Shown here piece by piece: positions 1 to 7,486 of a stretch of DNA of 9,709 nt. Both the position numbers and the translations under genes were made by a program. The DNA is from JAAZLA01 sp964560975 (GTDB lineage Bacteria; Spirochaetota; Spirochaetia; Treponematales; Treponemataceae): the NCBI GenBank assembly GCA_964560975.1, contig CAZLNE010000081.1, positions 1 through 9,709 on the forward strand. Reading direction: 5' to 3'. Position 1 is the first letter of the stretch; the number at the start of each line of letters is the position of its first letter. Under the pieces are notes generated by a model. The model was given only the letters and a program-made list of their open reading frames with translations. It searched no databases and was not told where the DNA came from.

Positions 1-86
1 TCGAACCAGACGAGCCCTATTAAAATAAGAATTATTACCAAAAAAAGTAATACAATTGTTTTTCCTATAGTTTTACCTGCGGCCAC
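1..86 (-). CDS. N-terminal fragment of a single-pass membrane or exported protein (truncated by window edge)
   Basis: Reading the minus strand, a GTG at 84-86 opens a frame that stays open for 28 codons to the left edge of the window. The start is supported by AGGGAG at 92-97, five bases upstream. The peptide begins with a short basic stretch (AAGKTIGKT) followed by about 16 consecutive hydrophobic residues (IVLLFLVIILILIGLV) ending in WF. That is the shape of an N-terminal membrane anchor or uncleaved signal. The function cannot be told from 28 residues. It lies downstream of hexokinase on the same strand but beyond a putative terminator hairpin, so it may have its own promoter. An ATG slightly upstream (113-111 on the minus strand) is in another frame and hits a stop after 11 codons, which favours the GTG. 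Confidence is moderate because only the start is visible. Confidence 0.55.
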   Translation of the reverse strand, partial: MAAGKTIGKTIVLLFLVIILILIGLVWF

Positions 87-91
87 AGTAA

Positions 92-97
92 CTCCCT
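92..97 (-). promoter_or_regulatory. Ribosome binding site for the edge gene
   Basis: AGGGAG on the minus strand sits five bases before the GTG at 84-86. It is the main evidence that this GTG, rather than the nearby out-of-frame ATG, starts the partial gene. Confidence 0.5.
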
Positions 98-120
98 GTA
101 TGGTTCATTTTTAAAATAAT

Positions 121-159
121 AAAACCGGTACTGTAAGTATATCGGCAGATACCGGTTTT
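121..159 (-). terminator. Probable intrinsic terminator downstream of hexokinase
   Basis: A perfect 10-bp inverted repeat, AAAACCGGTA at 121-130 and TACCGGTTTT at 150-159, encloses 19 bases. CTG at 131-133 can also pair with CAG at 146-148 past a one-base bulge at 149. Read on the minus strand, the stem ends in TTTT and is followed by ATTATTTT, an acceptable U-rich tail 44 bases after the hexokinase stop codon. The stem has only four G/C in its outer 10 bp, so it is not especially strong. It could instead be a leader hairpin or operator for the partial gene at 1-86, if that gene's promoter lies upstream of it. Confidence 0.6.
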
Positions 160-202
160 GTAAATAGTTTATAATCTTATGTATACAAAGACAATACTGT
201 AT

Positions 203-1546
203 TTATGAAAGCGCCGCTGTTGCAGCTCCAAGTGTTATTGCATTGTCCAGACTTACAATTTCAAAATAGAGTTTTCTCTGTTCTGTAAGAACAGTATTTA
301 AGTAGCCCCGTACACGTTCTTGGAGGTTATGAGTTTTGTAGAAGGTAGTTCCCTCACAAAGAATGCATACCGGCAGAGAAGGTTGTGTTCCTTTGCCGCT
401 TTTAATAACTGATGCCGCGATAATTGATGCGGTAATGCGTGCAGATCGTTCAACAAAGGCATCTAAAATCGTATATGCAGTATCGTAGTCGTTCTGGGTG
501 CCCTTAGCCATGATTGCACCAAGGAGAGTATCAGTTTTAAAAGGTGCATAGAAAAATTGATCCATATCTCTAAGCTCAAATTTCTGCAGTTTGAGTATTT
601 CTTCTGTAACGGCTTTTGAAAACAAACCATCTTTACAGGCTTCTTTAAGAGCAATGAGCGATACCGGCCCTAAATAGGCACCTGAGCACATTTTTTCCAT
701 AACATAGAGTCCTGGTGTATTTGCGGTTTTGTCAAACTCAAGGTCAAATGCGGAACGCGGAAGCTTATTGAACTTTCCTGTTTCGCAAACGACAATCTGG
801 CTTTCAGGGATTCCATTTTTAAGCCCTGTCATTCCTTCAATTTTCTGTATCTTTCCTGACTCAATATATGCTGCATTCATTCCAGTTCCAAGTATGAGAC
901 CTACATATGAACTGTAACGACGGCCGCCCGATGCATTAGCCGCACCAGCTAAAAGAGCAGCTGCAGTATCGTTCAATAATACAACCTTCTTAGGCCTATT
1001 CCAGCCGCGTTCTACGAGCGCGTCACACAGAGATTGTCCCACAAGTGAGCCGACAACCTCTTTAGCTTTTATTTCCTTAGAAAAACCTATAACCTGACCA
1101 TCACCTTCAGGCGTGATTTTCATAGCATATGAAAAACAAAAACCTATACAGTCTGCCTTATTTTTTAGATGATCCAGATTTTTTGCAATAGCTTCAAAAA
1201 ACTCTTTTTTACTTAATTCTCTTTCAATACCGGGCATTGCACATTTTTCAAGATCTGTAATGTTTGTTTTACCATCGGCATCAAAATGAACTAAACATGA
1301 ACGAAAATTTGTTCCGCCAGCATCAATAACAATGACAGTTTTATTTGCAGGAGCAGAGGAAGGAGGCATTCCCCATGTAGGTATCATGTCTTCTGCAGCA
1401 TCCATAGCAGTAAATGAACCAGCACCCTTATTTAAGCCCTGCTGCATATCCCATAAAAGGCCGTCAATAATTGTATTAATATCCGGACCGCTATATGCAA
1501 ACCCGTGGCGTCCTAAAAAAGCATTTACTGTCTGAACAATAGTCAT
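203..1546 (-). CDS. Hexokinase, eukaryote-type family
   Basis: Phosphorylates glucose or another hexose with ATP to the 6-phosphate, the entry step of glycolysis in the cytoplasm. The 447-aa protein matches the length of one catalytic unit of the yeast/animal hexokinase family rather than the shorter ROK or Glk bacterial glucokinases. Visible motifs: phosphate-1 loop IDAGGTNFRS (about residues 74-83), the sugar-side segment GFCFSYAM (135-142), LLNDTAAAL (190-198) with the expected catalytic Asp at 193, GLILGTGMNAAYIE (216-229), EKMCSGAYLG (284-293), and the adenosine-site segment LCEGTTFYKT near 396-405. The start is ATG at 1544-1546, with GGAGG eight to nine bases upstream across a T8 run. 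A strong promoter lies 33 bases upstream, so the gene is probably transcribed alone and divergently from the helicase gene. The family assignment is secure; sugar preference cannot be read from sequence. The protein is recognised from motifs, not from a search. Confidence 0.93.
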   Translation of the reverse strand: MTIVQTVNAFLGRHGFAYSGPDINTIIDGLLWDMQQGLNKGAGSFTAMDAAEDMIPTWGMPPSSAPANKTVIVIDAGGTNFRSCLVHFDADGKTNITDLEKCAMPGIERELSKKEFFEAIAKNLDHLKNKADCIGFCFSYAMKITPEGDGQVIGFSKEIKAKEVVGSLVGQSLCDALVERGWNRPKKVVLLNDTAAALLAGAANASGGRRYSSYVGLILGTGMNAAYIESGKIQKIEGMTGLKNGIPESQIVVCETGKFNKLPRSAFDLEFDKTANTPGLYVMEKMCSGAYLGPVSLIALKEACKDGLFSKAVTEEILKLQKFELRDMDQFFYAPFKTDTLLGAIMAKGTQNDYDTAYTILDAFVERSARITASIIAASVIKSGKGTQPSLPVCILCEGTTFYKTHNLQERVRGYLNTVLTEQRKLYFEIVSLDNAITLGAATAALS

Positions 1547-1554
1547 AAAAAAAA

Positions 1555-1560
1555 TCCTCC
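1555..1560 (-). promoter_or_regulatory. Ribosome binding site of hexokinase, with T8 spacer
   Basis: GGAGGA on the minus strand is separated from the ATG at 1544-1546 by a pure run of eight T. This is a strong Shine-Dalgarno sequence at a good distance and fixes the start codon. The homopolymer spacer is noted because slippage there would change the spacing. Confidence 0.7.
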
Positions 1561-1579
1561 ACTTGAAAGTATGTAGGAA

Positions 1580-1608
1580 AGTATAGCATTCAGTAATAAA
1601 AATAACAA
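1580..1608 (-). promoter_or_regulatory. Sigma70-type promoter of the hexokinase gene
   Basis: On the minus strand, -35 TTGTTA (1603-1608) and -10 TATACT (1580-1585) are separated by exactly 17 bases, and the -10 is preceded by TGC, giving an extended -10. Transcription would start near 1573, leaving a leader of about 27 nt that carries the GGAGG ribosome binding site. It is the best promoter match in the window. Inferred from consensus only. Confidence 0.65.
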
Positions 1609-1687
1609 TCTCATAGGAAGATTTACCTAAGATAATTTGTTTTATTTCAGTACTTCTTCTTGCATAGATAGGCTCTCATACCGTAGA

Positions 1688-3694
1688 ATGAGCCCTATGT
1701 CATCATTAGCATTTAACACACTCAATGAAAAACAGTACGAAGCAGTAACAACGCTTGAAGGGCCCATCCTTATTATTGCAGGAGCCGGTTCCGGTAAGAC
1801 CCGTGTTATCACATACCGCATAGCAAATATGCTCGAATCGGGTATTCCCCAAAGCCAAATCTTAGCGCTCACCTTTACAAATAAGGCAGCAAAGGAAATG
1901 GAAGAACGTGTTAAGGAATTAACAGGTAAAAAGCTGCAGAATTTAACTATCTCGACCTTTCATGCCTTTGGTGTAAAAATACTCAGGCAGGATATTGAAA
2001 AACTCGGCTGGAGACCAAACTTCTCAATTTATGATGATGTAGACCGCAACCAATTGATAAAAGAAACCGGACGTGAACTCGGATTCACAGCCGACGCGCT
2101 TGATGTGTACAAGATAGGAAATCTCTTTTCTAACATAAAAATTGGAAGATGGGACTGGGAAAGCGCAAACGATCAATATAGAAAACTGTATGAAGAGTAT
2201 CAATCAGGCTTAAAACTATACAATGCAGTCGATTTTGATGATTTAATAGGACTGCCCATAAAGTTATTTCGCGAATTTCCTGATGTTTTACAAAAATACA
2301 GGGACCGCTACAAATACATAATGGTAGACGAATTTCAGGATACATCTATTCAGCAGTATCTATTAATGCACGCCATAGCAGACCGCAATGTCGCCGTTGT
2401 TGGAGATGATGACCAGTCCATTTACAGTTGGAGAGGTGCAAACTATGAAAACATTCTCATGTTTGAGAGGGATTTTCCAGGAGTCAAAGAAATTCGCCTT
2501 GAGCAAAACTACCGCTCCACAGAAACAATTCTGGCTGCAGCAAACGGTGTTATTTCGAACAATACCAATAGAAAGGACAAGGCTCTGTGGTCGGGTAACG
2601 GTTCAGGGAAGCCTATAGAAATATTTTTACCGGAAAACGAAAGTGCAGAGGCCGATTTTATCTGCGAAATAATCCAAAGCCTTTGCATGAGTGAAAAACG
2701 CAACTATGGCGACTTTGGAGTACTGATTCGCGCAAACACCCTTACACGTGCAATTGAAGAAGGTTTTTTGCAATCTAACATACCATATACAGTATCCGGC
2801 GGAACGAGCTTTTTCCAGAGAAAAGAAATTAAGGATATTATCAGCTATTTACGGGTTATTTCTAATCATGATGATGATATAAATCTTTTACGAATTATAA
2901 ACACTCCGCGGCGCGGAATTGGGCGCAAAACAATTGAACAGATAAATGAAATTGCTAAAAACCAAAAATGCTCGCTTTGGACAAGTATAAATGCCCTTAT
3001 TGCTGCACAAGACTCTCCTTTGGGAGACAAGATGAAGATTGAGCTGGAGAGCTTTGTGTCTATGATTACAGAACAACGTTCTTTGCTTCTTGGCGGTAAG
3101 GGGCTGGCAAAAAAAGTGCGTGCCATGGTTGAAACCATACAGTACATGGACTACCTTATGCAGGAATACCAAAAAAATGAAAAGGCAGCCCGTTTCAAAT
3201 TTTTGAATATTGAGCATCTCATAACCTCGATTGATACCTGGGAAAACAACCCCGATACCTTTGACACAGGTCTTTACTCTTATCTCAATAGGATAACTTT
3301 AATATCCCGCGATGACATGGAAGATGAATCGTTAAAAGGAAAGGTAAGCCTCATGACAATTCACGCCTCAAAGGGATTGGAATTTCCCGTTGTCTTTATT
3401 GCAGGAGCTGAAGAAGGCTTAATTCCTCATGCAAGAAGCGTGGAAGAAGGAGAAGGCAATATTGAGGAAGAACGAAGACTTTTTTATGTTGCAATAACGA
3501 GAGCTAGGGATAAATTGTTTATTTCAGCATGTAGAAGAAGAAGAAAGATGCAAACCGTTGTTGACTGTACCCCTTCACCCTTTCTCGATGAAATTCCAAC
3601 TAATTTGGTAACCTATCATGAACCTTTAGGAGCCGTTACTGACGATATGGCTCATAACATTTTAGCCGGTATGAAAAACAAATTTACAATGTAG
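1688..3694 (+). CDS. rep: Rep/UvrD/PcrA-type superfamily 1A DNA helicase
   Basis: ATP-driven 3'-to-5' DNA helicase or translocase, acting in replication restart, removal of proteins from DNA, or repair. From ATG 1688 the protein has 668 residues, close to Rep (about 673) and shorter than UvrD and PcrA (about 720-740). It ends soon after motif VI and lacks the long C-terminal extension those enzymes use to bind RNA polymerase or UvrB. Motifs in order: Q motif LNEKQYEAV (about 12-20), Walker A GAGSGKT (32-38), TFTNKAAKEM, DEFQDT (214-219), GDDDQSIYSWRGA (239-251), NYRST (274-278), MTIHASKGLEF (556-566), EERRLFYVAITRAR (594-607). All key ATPase residues are present. The start is uncertain: ATG 1697 is equally plausible, and the frame is open to a TTG at 1637; none has a good ribosome binding site. 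It stands alone on the plus strand. Family certain; Rep rather than PcrA is a judgement from length and tail. Confidence 0.92.
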   Translation: MSPMSSLAFNTLNEKQYEAVTTLEGPILIIAGAGSGKTRVITYRIANMLESGIPQSQILALTFTNKAAKEMEERVKELTGKKLQNLTISTFHAFGVKILRQDIEKLGWRPNFSIYDDVDRNQLIKETGRELGFTADALDVYKIGNLFSNIKIGRWDWESANDQYRKLYEEYQSGLKLYNAVDFDDLIGLPIKLFREFPDVLQKYRDRYKYIMVDEFQDTSIQQYLLMHAIADRNVAVVGDDDQSIYSWRGANYENILMFERDFPGVKEIRLEQNYRSTETILAAANGVISNNTNRKDKALWSGNGSGKPIEIFLPENESAEADFICEIIQSLCMSEKRNYGDFGVLIRANTLTRAIEEGFLQSNIPYTVSGGTSFFQRKEIKDIISYLRVISNHDDDINLLRIINTPRRGIGRKTIEQINEIAKNQKCSLWTSINALIAAQDSPLGDKMKIELESFVSMITEQRSLLLGGKGLAKKVRAMVETIQYMDYLMQEYQKNEKAARFKFLNIEHLITSIDTWENNPDTFDTGLYSYLNRITLISRDDMEDESLKGKVSLMTIHASKGLEFPVVFIAGAEEGLIPHARSVEEGEGNIEEERRLFYVAITRARDKLFISACRRRRKMQTVVDCTPSPFLDEIPTNLVTYHEPLGAVTDDMAHNILAGMKNKFTM

Positions 3695-3700
3695 AATAAA

Positions 3701-3732
3701 GGCTGTAAAAGTTTTCTTTACAGCCTTTTTTT
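3701..3732 (+). terminator. Intrinsic terminator of the helicase gene, probably bidirectional
   Basis: GGCTGTAAA (3701-3709) pairs perfectly with TTTACAGCC (3717-3725) around a 7-base loop, followed at once by T7 (3726-3732). It starts six bases after the helicase stop codon. On the minus strand the same stem is followed by TTTATTC, so it may also weakly stop transcription of the convergent 955-aa gene, whose stop codon is at 3743. Confidence 0.85.
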
Positions 3733-3742
3733 ATAAAGCAGC

Positions 3743-6610
3743 CTATAGTTCCAAAGATGCGCTAAAAAGAGTCAGTACAAAACTCAATTTCTGCTGTCGT
3801 ATGTAATAGCGTATTCCGCCGCCAAAGTCAAACGCCAACTGTGTTAAAAGCATACCGAAGATAGGCCTGAGTGTTATATTGCACTGTAGACCAACGGAAT
3901 CTTCAAAACGAAGATCATTCATATTTGAAAAATTGCTTATAGGGTCTTTGTAATTAACAGAAGAAATAATGTGGCCCGCAGTATAATTTGCAGAAAGAGT
4001 GAACCTGTTAGCATACAGGCTTAAAGAAGGAACGCCTTTTTGGATTTCCATAGAAAATAAGACAATATCTGCCATTGCTGCCCATAATGCATTCGTATTA
4101 GGGAATATCTCAAAAGAGGGAAAGATATTTGCCTGTATAAGCCAAGGCATGTTAGTGGTAAGGGTCCTGGTATTATCAAAGGGTAATAAGCGTGCAAATT
4201 TATAGGCGGCACCAATACTGTAGGCATATTGAAGGGTATCTGTATCTTTAGCAAGAGGCTCAAAGAGAAATCCGGCATCTAATGCGGTTTCAAAACCCTG
4301 GGTTTCATAATAACCTAAACCCTTGTTTTTAACAGTTGAAAATTCTATTTGAGCAGTATCAGCATATGTATGTGAAAACAGGCTATCCTCTGTTATCCAG
4401 TTTCCCTCAATGTAGTTGGAAACTGAAATACTATTCCCGCTGTTTCCAAGCGGATGAGTAAACGAAGCATCCAAGGATGCATTGGATTCAAAATAACCGG
4501 TAAAATTAAACTCTGTGCTTATATCGCCGGTTAAAGTTACAGGAAATGCATTATTCACAACCGTTACTTGTGCCTGTCCAGTCTTCTTAATAACATCAAA
4601 TGCAAATCCTAGTGTGGGTAACCAGATTGAAGCAGGATCCTGCGTAAGATAGGATGCGCCCAGTGTTAGGCCAAGAACACTAAAGTTAGGTTTGTTAATA
4701 TTTAACTCTGAGAGTCCAGTTATTTCTACCATTGGAATTAAAACGCCGTTTCCCATATACTGTAAAGGGCTGTATCTCTCTTCTGTAAAATCTGTAACCT
4801 TATTATCCTGTACCTTTTCCAGCGGAAAATCTCCATCAACTGTAAAAGTATAGGCATCTGAATCACACAGGACATCATATGATATGCGGTGAAGTGTATC
4901 ATGATCATAGTATTTTGCATTAAACACGACAGTATTATTAATTAGTATTGGATTATACACACCGCCTGAAATATCCTTAGTTTGCGTATGTACAGTAACC
5001 TTAGTATCTTTTAAAGAGGATCCGCGGTCTATACTCATATGAGCCATGCGGGGAAAAGAACCATCCACAAAACCGTGAGCATATGAAAAAGTAAACTCTG
5101 TAGAATTAGTCCCATATACAGGATTCAAATGCTTCAATACAATCGGGTTTTCAGGATCATATACACGAACTTCTTCTTCTGTAAGAGGATTGTAAAGCGA
5201 TATATACCACTTATTTCTCTCTTTAAGAATAAAAGCAAGAGTACCATCGCCTGCATCTACAAGCGAAAAGGGAATGCTGTTGACTTTATAATCGCGGCGC
5301 ATAACTTCAGTTAAGGTAGAACGGTCATAAAAAACTAGTGAAGCAAACTGCGACTTTGTCTGCACACCTGCTATGTATTGCTTTCCATCACTTAAAGTAA
5401 TAAGGATAGCGTCTCTTATTCCCTGTAAGGTTTCATGTGTGAAATCTCGTTTTTCCATGTCAAAGATTTGAATGGTATTACGCCCTGTAGGATACGGATA
5501 CACAAATGATGATACAAGATAGCGTCCGTCCTTAGAAAATGAAAGTCCAGTTTGTCCGTAACCGCAGGAAAAAAGCTTTTCGGCTTTCACATTAGAACGG
5601 AGAACATCCTCATTTGATACATACAGTACCGCAGAAGAAGCCTCATCAATCCACGCAATTCCCTTTGGACCAGATGCCATAGATGAGTATATACTCTCTT
5701 TTTTTTCACTTAATAAAGTACTATCCGGATAGTCTGAAATATTGAGCATCGGTGAAATATCAGTTGGAAGTATAATGGAGTTTTTAAAATCCTTCCATAC
5801 AGCCTCAATATCTCTACCGTATACAGATTTAAACACACCGGGAACAAGTTTAAAAGGCTGAATTTTTCCACATTCTTCCCAGTACTGAGCATATGTTCCC
5901 ATGCCATAGCGGCGCTGAAGATACGATGAAAAAGCCCCTCCGAATAAATACGGAAGCTGCCCTACTGGATAGATGTCTCTTGTATAGGCTACCTGTTTCC
6001 AATCTGGAAATTTATGTTCAATTTTTGCTTGAGCAATAATGTGTGTTGCATATATATCATTTAATCTTCCTTCTCCATCCATGCTTTCAAAAGAAACTGT
6101 TGCACCCTCTATAAATGACAGCGGAAGATTTAAAAGAGGAGCCGGTGTTAAGATATCGCCGAAGATCATACCGGCAAACCGCCAAAACTTACTTTTTTTC
6201 TGAATACTTACAGCATGCACTACTTCATGATAAAACACATTCACGAGGTTTTCACTAAAGACTGCAAGCGTACTATTATCCGGAAGCGTATCATAGAGGA
6301 CTATATAGTTATATAAAGCATAAGAGTAGCTGCCGTTTAGGGCATCGGTATCCGGCGAAAGAAGTACAGGGATTCTAAAATACGGATCTGCTTCTAAGAG
6401 CTCGCAGGCTTTTAAATAAAGACTATCAGCTTTTTCTGCAAGTAATTGAGCTGCATATGCAGATTCCTGAGTATAAATAATATCAAAATACTCTGTGACA
6501 ATGACTGATACATTTTTGGGATTAGCAAATGAATTTGAAAACACACTTGAAATCGTTAACACTAAAAGAATACATACGGCAAAACCCATACGGGCGGATA
6601 TTTTTTTCAT
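3743..6610 (-). CDS. Large exported protein: predicted metalloprotease, beta-propeller and possible outer-membrane barrel
   Basis: I do not recognise a named gene. The 955-aa protein starts with a signal peptide (basic MKKISAR, hydrophobic core 9-25, likely cleavage after SFA at 29; no lipobox). Residues 127-132 read YHEVVH, and FIEGATVSFE at 166-175 supplies a downstream Glu (168) 35 residues after the second His. This HEXXH...E layout, followed by GGAFSSYLQRRYG (224-236), resembles gluzincin 'peptidase MA-like' domains and suggests a zinc protease. Residues about 300-600 contain propeller-type strands such as GLSFSKDGRYLVSS (355-368), as in TolB/WD40-like repeats. Residues from about 640 to 955 are rich in alternating polar/hydrophobic strands and contain no Cys except at 910, consistent with a beta-barrel, but the last residue is Leu rather than the common Phe. 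The start has AGGAGAGG immediately upstream. It lies 97 nt after truA. Substrate and localisation are inferences. Confidence 0.85.
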   Translation of the reverse strand: MKKISARMGFAVCILLVLTISSVFSNSFANPKNVSVIVTEYFDIIYTQESAYAAQLLAEKADSLYLKACELLEADPYFRIPVLLSPDTDALNGSYSYALYNYIVLYDTLPDNSTLAVFSENLVNVFYHEVVHAVSIQKKSKFWRFAGMIFGDILTPAPLLNLPLSFIEGATVSFESMDGEGRLNDIYATHIIAQAKIEHKFPDWKQVAYTRDIYPVGQLPYLFGGAFSSYLQRRYGMGTYAQYWEECGKIQPFKLVPGVFKSVYGRDIEAVWKDFKNSIILPTDISPMLNISDYPDSTLLSEKKESIYSSMASGPKGIAWIDEASSAVLYVSNEDVLRSNVKAEKLFSCGYGQTGLSFSKDGRYLVSSFVYPYPTGRNTIQIFDMEKRDFTHETLQGIRDAILITLSDGKQYIAGVQTKSQFASLVFYDRSTLTEVMRRDYKVNSIPFSLVDAGDGTLAFILKERNKWYISLYNPLTEEEVRVYDPENPIVLKHLNPVYGTNSTEFTFSYAHGFVDGSFPRMAHMSIDRGSSLKDTKVTVHTQTKDISGGVYNPILINNTVVFNAKYYDHDTLHRISYDVLCDSDAYTFTVDGDFPLEKVQDNKVTDFTEERYSPLQYMGNGVLIPMVEITGLSELNINKPNFSVLGLTLGASYLTQDPASIWLPTLGFAFDVIKKTGQAQVTVVNNAFPVTLTGDISTEFNFTGYFESNASLDASFTHPLGNSGNSISVSNYIEGNWITEDSLFSHTYADTAQIEFSTVKNKGLGYYETQGFETALDAGFLFEPLAKDTDTLQYAYSIGAAYKFARLLPFDNTRTLTTNMPWLIQANIFPSFEIFPNTNALWAAMADIVLFSMEIQKGVPSLSLYANRFTLSANYTAGHIISSVNYKDPISNFSNMNDLRFEDSVGLQCNITLRPIFGMLLTQLAFDFGGGIRYYIRQQKLSFVLTLFSASLEL

Positions 6611-6612
6611 AA

Positions 6613-6620
6613 CCTCTCCT
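6613..6620 (-). promoter_or_regulatory. Strong ribosome binding site of the 955-aa gene
   Basis: AGGAGAGG on the minus strand, two bases before ATG at 6608-6610 counted from its end; the AGGAG core sits five bases from the start. It supports that start and independent, efficient translation after the 97-nt gap from truA. Confidence 0.6.
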
Positions 6621-6706
6621 ACATTTTTTTAATGAAGATATATAAGTGTAACACTTTCATCAGTATAATCTGATACTATCACGTTGATATAATTACTTCA
6701 AAGTGA

Positions 6707-7483
6707 TTATAAATGTACACGCTGTCCTGTAAAAGAAACATGCCAAAGAAATAAACCTGTAGAAGGAGCGGTTTGTCCTGCACGGCTGCGGTCCTTAGAT
6801 ATAAGTAATTCTCTAAATTCCTTTTGTCCTAACCCTTTTTGTTCATAATCAATAAGGGTTCCAACGATGGAACGGACCATTTTCCATAAAAATGCATTAG
6901 CTGTTATTTCGAATACAAGAGTATCACCTTCCATAAAAAAACCGGCATGATACAAATACCGACAAGTAGAAAGGCTTTCATCACCAGATGCACAAAAGCA
7001 CTCACAATCCATTTCTCCATGAAGCAAAGACGCCATTTCATTCAGCACTATAATATTTGGAAACCTTTTTATAGACCAAATGTAGGGCATCTCATACGCA
7101 AAGGGAGTTTTTGTGCATGAAATAAAATAACGATACGTTCTGCTGACTGCAGAAAACCTGGCATTAAAATCCTCACCCATTACAGATGCACTTTGAATAC
7201 GCACGTCATGAGGAAGAGAGGAATTTATAGCGCTTACATAATTTTCTACCGGTATTGAATCAATAGGAGAAATAAAGGTTGCAGCCTGATATCTTGCATG
7301 AACACCTGAATCGGTTCTCCCTGAACCTTGCACACTTACCGTTTGTTTATGAATTATCTCCAAGGCCTTTTCCAGTTCTTCTTGAACTGTCCTAACCTTT
7401 TCTTTTTTATTTTCGTGAGTTTGTTTTTGCCAGCCGCAAAAATGAGTGCCATCGTAGGACAAATATAAGAGAATCACCCGCAT
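6707..7483 (-). CDS. truA: tRNA pseudouridine(38-40) synthase TruA
   Basis: Converts uridines 38, 39 and 40 of the tRNA anticodon arm to pseudouridine in the cytoplasm. The 258-aa length suits the family (E. coli about 270). Motifs: YDGTHFCGWQKQ (10-21), the catalytic loop GSGRTDSGVHA (53-63) with nucleophile Asp58, SRTYRY (114-119), NAFLWKMVRSIVGTL (196-210), and APSTGLFLWHVSF (239-251) near the C-terminus. Compared with the usual GWQxQ...TVQ spacing there is a short charged insertion (HENKKEKVR, about 23-31), probably a surface loop. The ATG at 7481-7483 lies three bases after the stop of the DUF2225 gene, and its ribosome binding site (GAGG, eight bases upstream) lies inside that gene's last codons, so translation is probably coupled. 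All signature residues are intact. Confidence 0.96.
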   Translation of the reverse strand: MRVILLYLSYDGTHFCGWQKQTHENKKEKVRTVQEELEKALEIIHKQTVSVQGSGRTDSGVHARYQAATFISPIDSIPVENYVSAINSSLPHDVRIQSASVMGEDFNARFSAVSRTYRYFISCTKTPFAYEMPYIWSIKRFPNIIVLNEMASLLHGEMDCECFCASGDESLSTCRYLYHAGFFMEGDTLVFEITANAFLWKMVRSIVGTLIDYEQKGLGQKEFRELLISKDRSRAGQTAPSTGLFLWHVSFTGQRVHL

Positions 7484-7486
7484 ATC

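Noticed and set aside
1637..1687. A 17-residue N-terminal extension of the helicase from TTG 1637
   Set aside because: TTG is a rare start, its nearest Shine-Dalgarno-like sequence is 16 bases away, and the extra residues precede the point where PcrA/Rep proteins normally begin.
2866..3217. Two minus-strand open frames of 93 and 109 codons opposite the helicase
   Set aside because: They are antisense to a fully conserved helicase coding region, overlap one another, and show no ribosome binding site or recognisable protein features.
3528..3549. Run of AGA-type triplets in the helicase gene
   Set aside because: It encodes a short Arg cluster (CRRRRKM) after motif VI that plausibly contacts DNA; too short and imperfect to count as a microsatellite.
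5685..5696. Perfect 12-base palindrome GAGTATATACTC next to a T8 tract
   Set aside because: It lies in the middle of the 955-aa coding region, has no loop for an RNA hairpin, and is expected by chance in AT-rich sequence.
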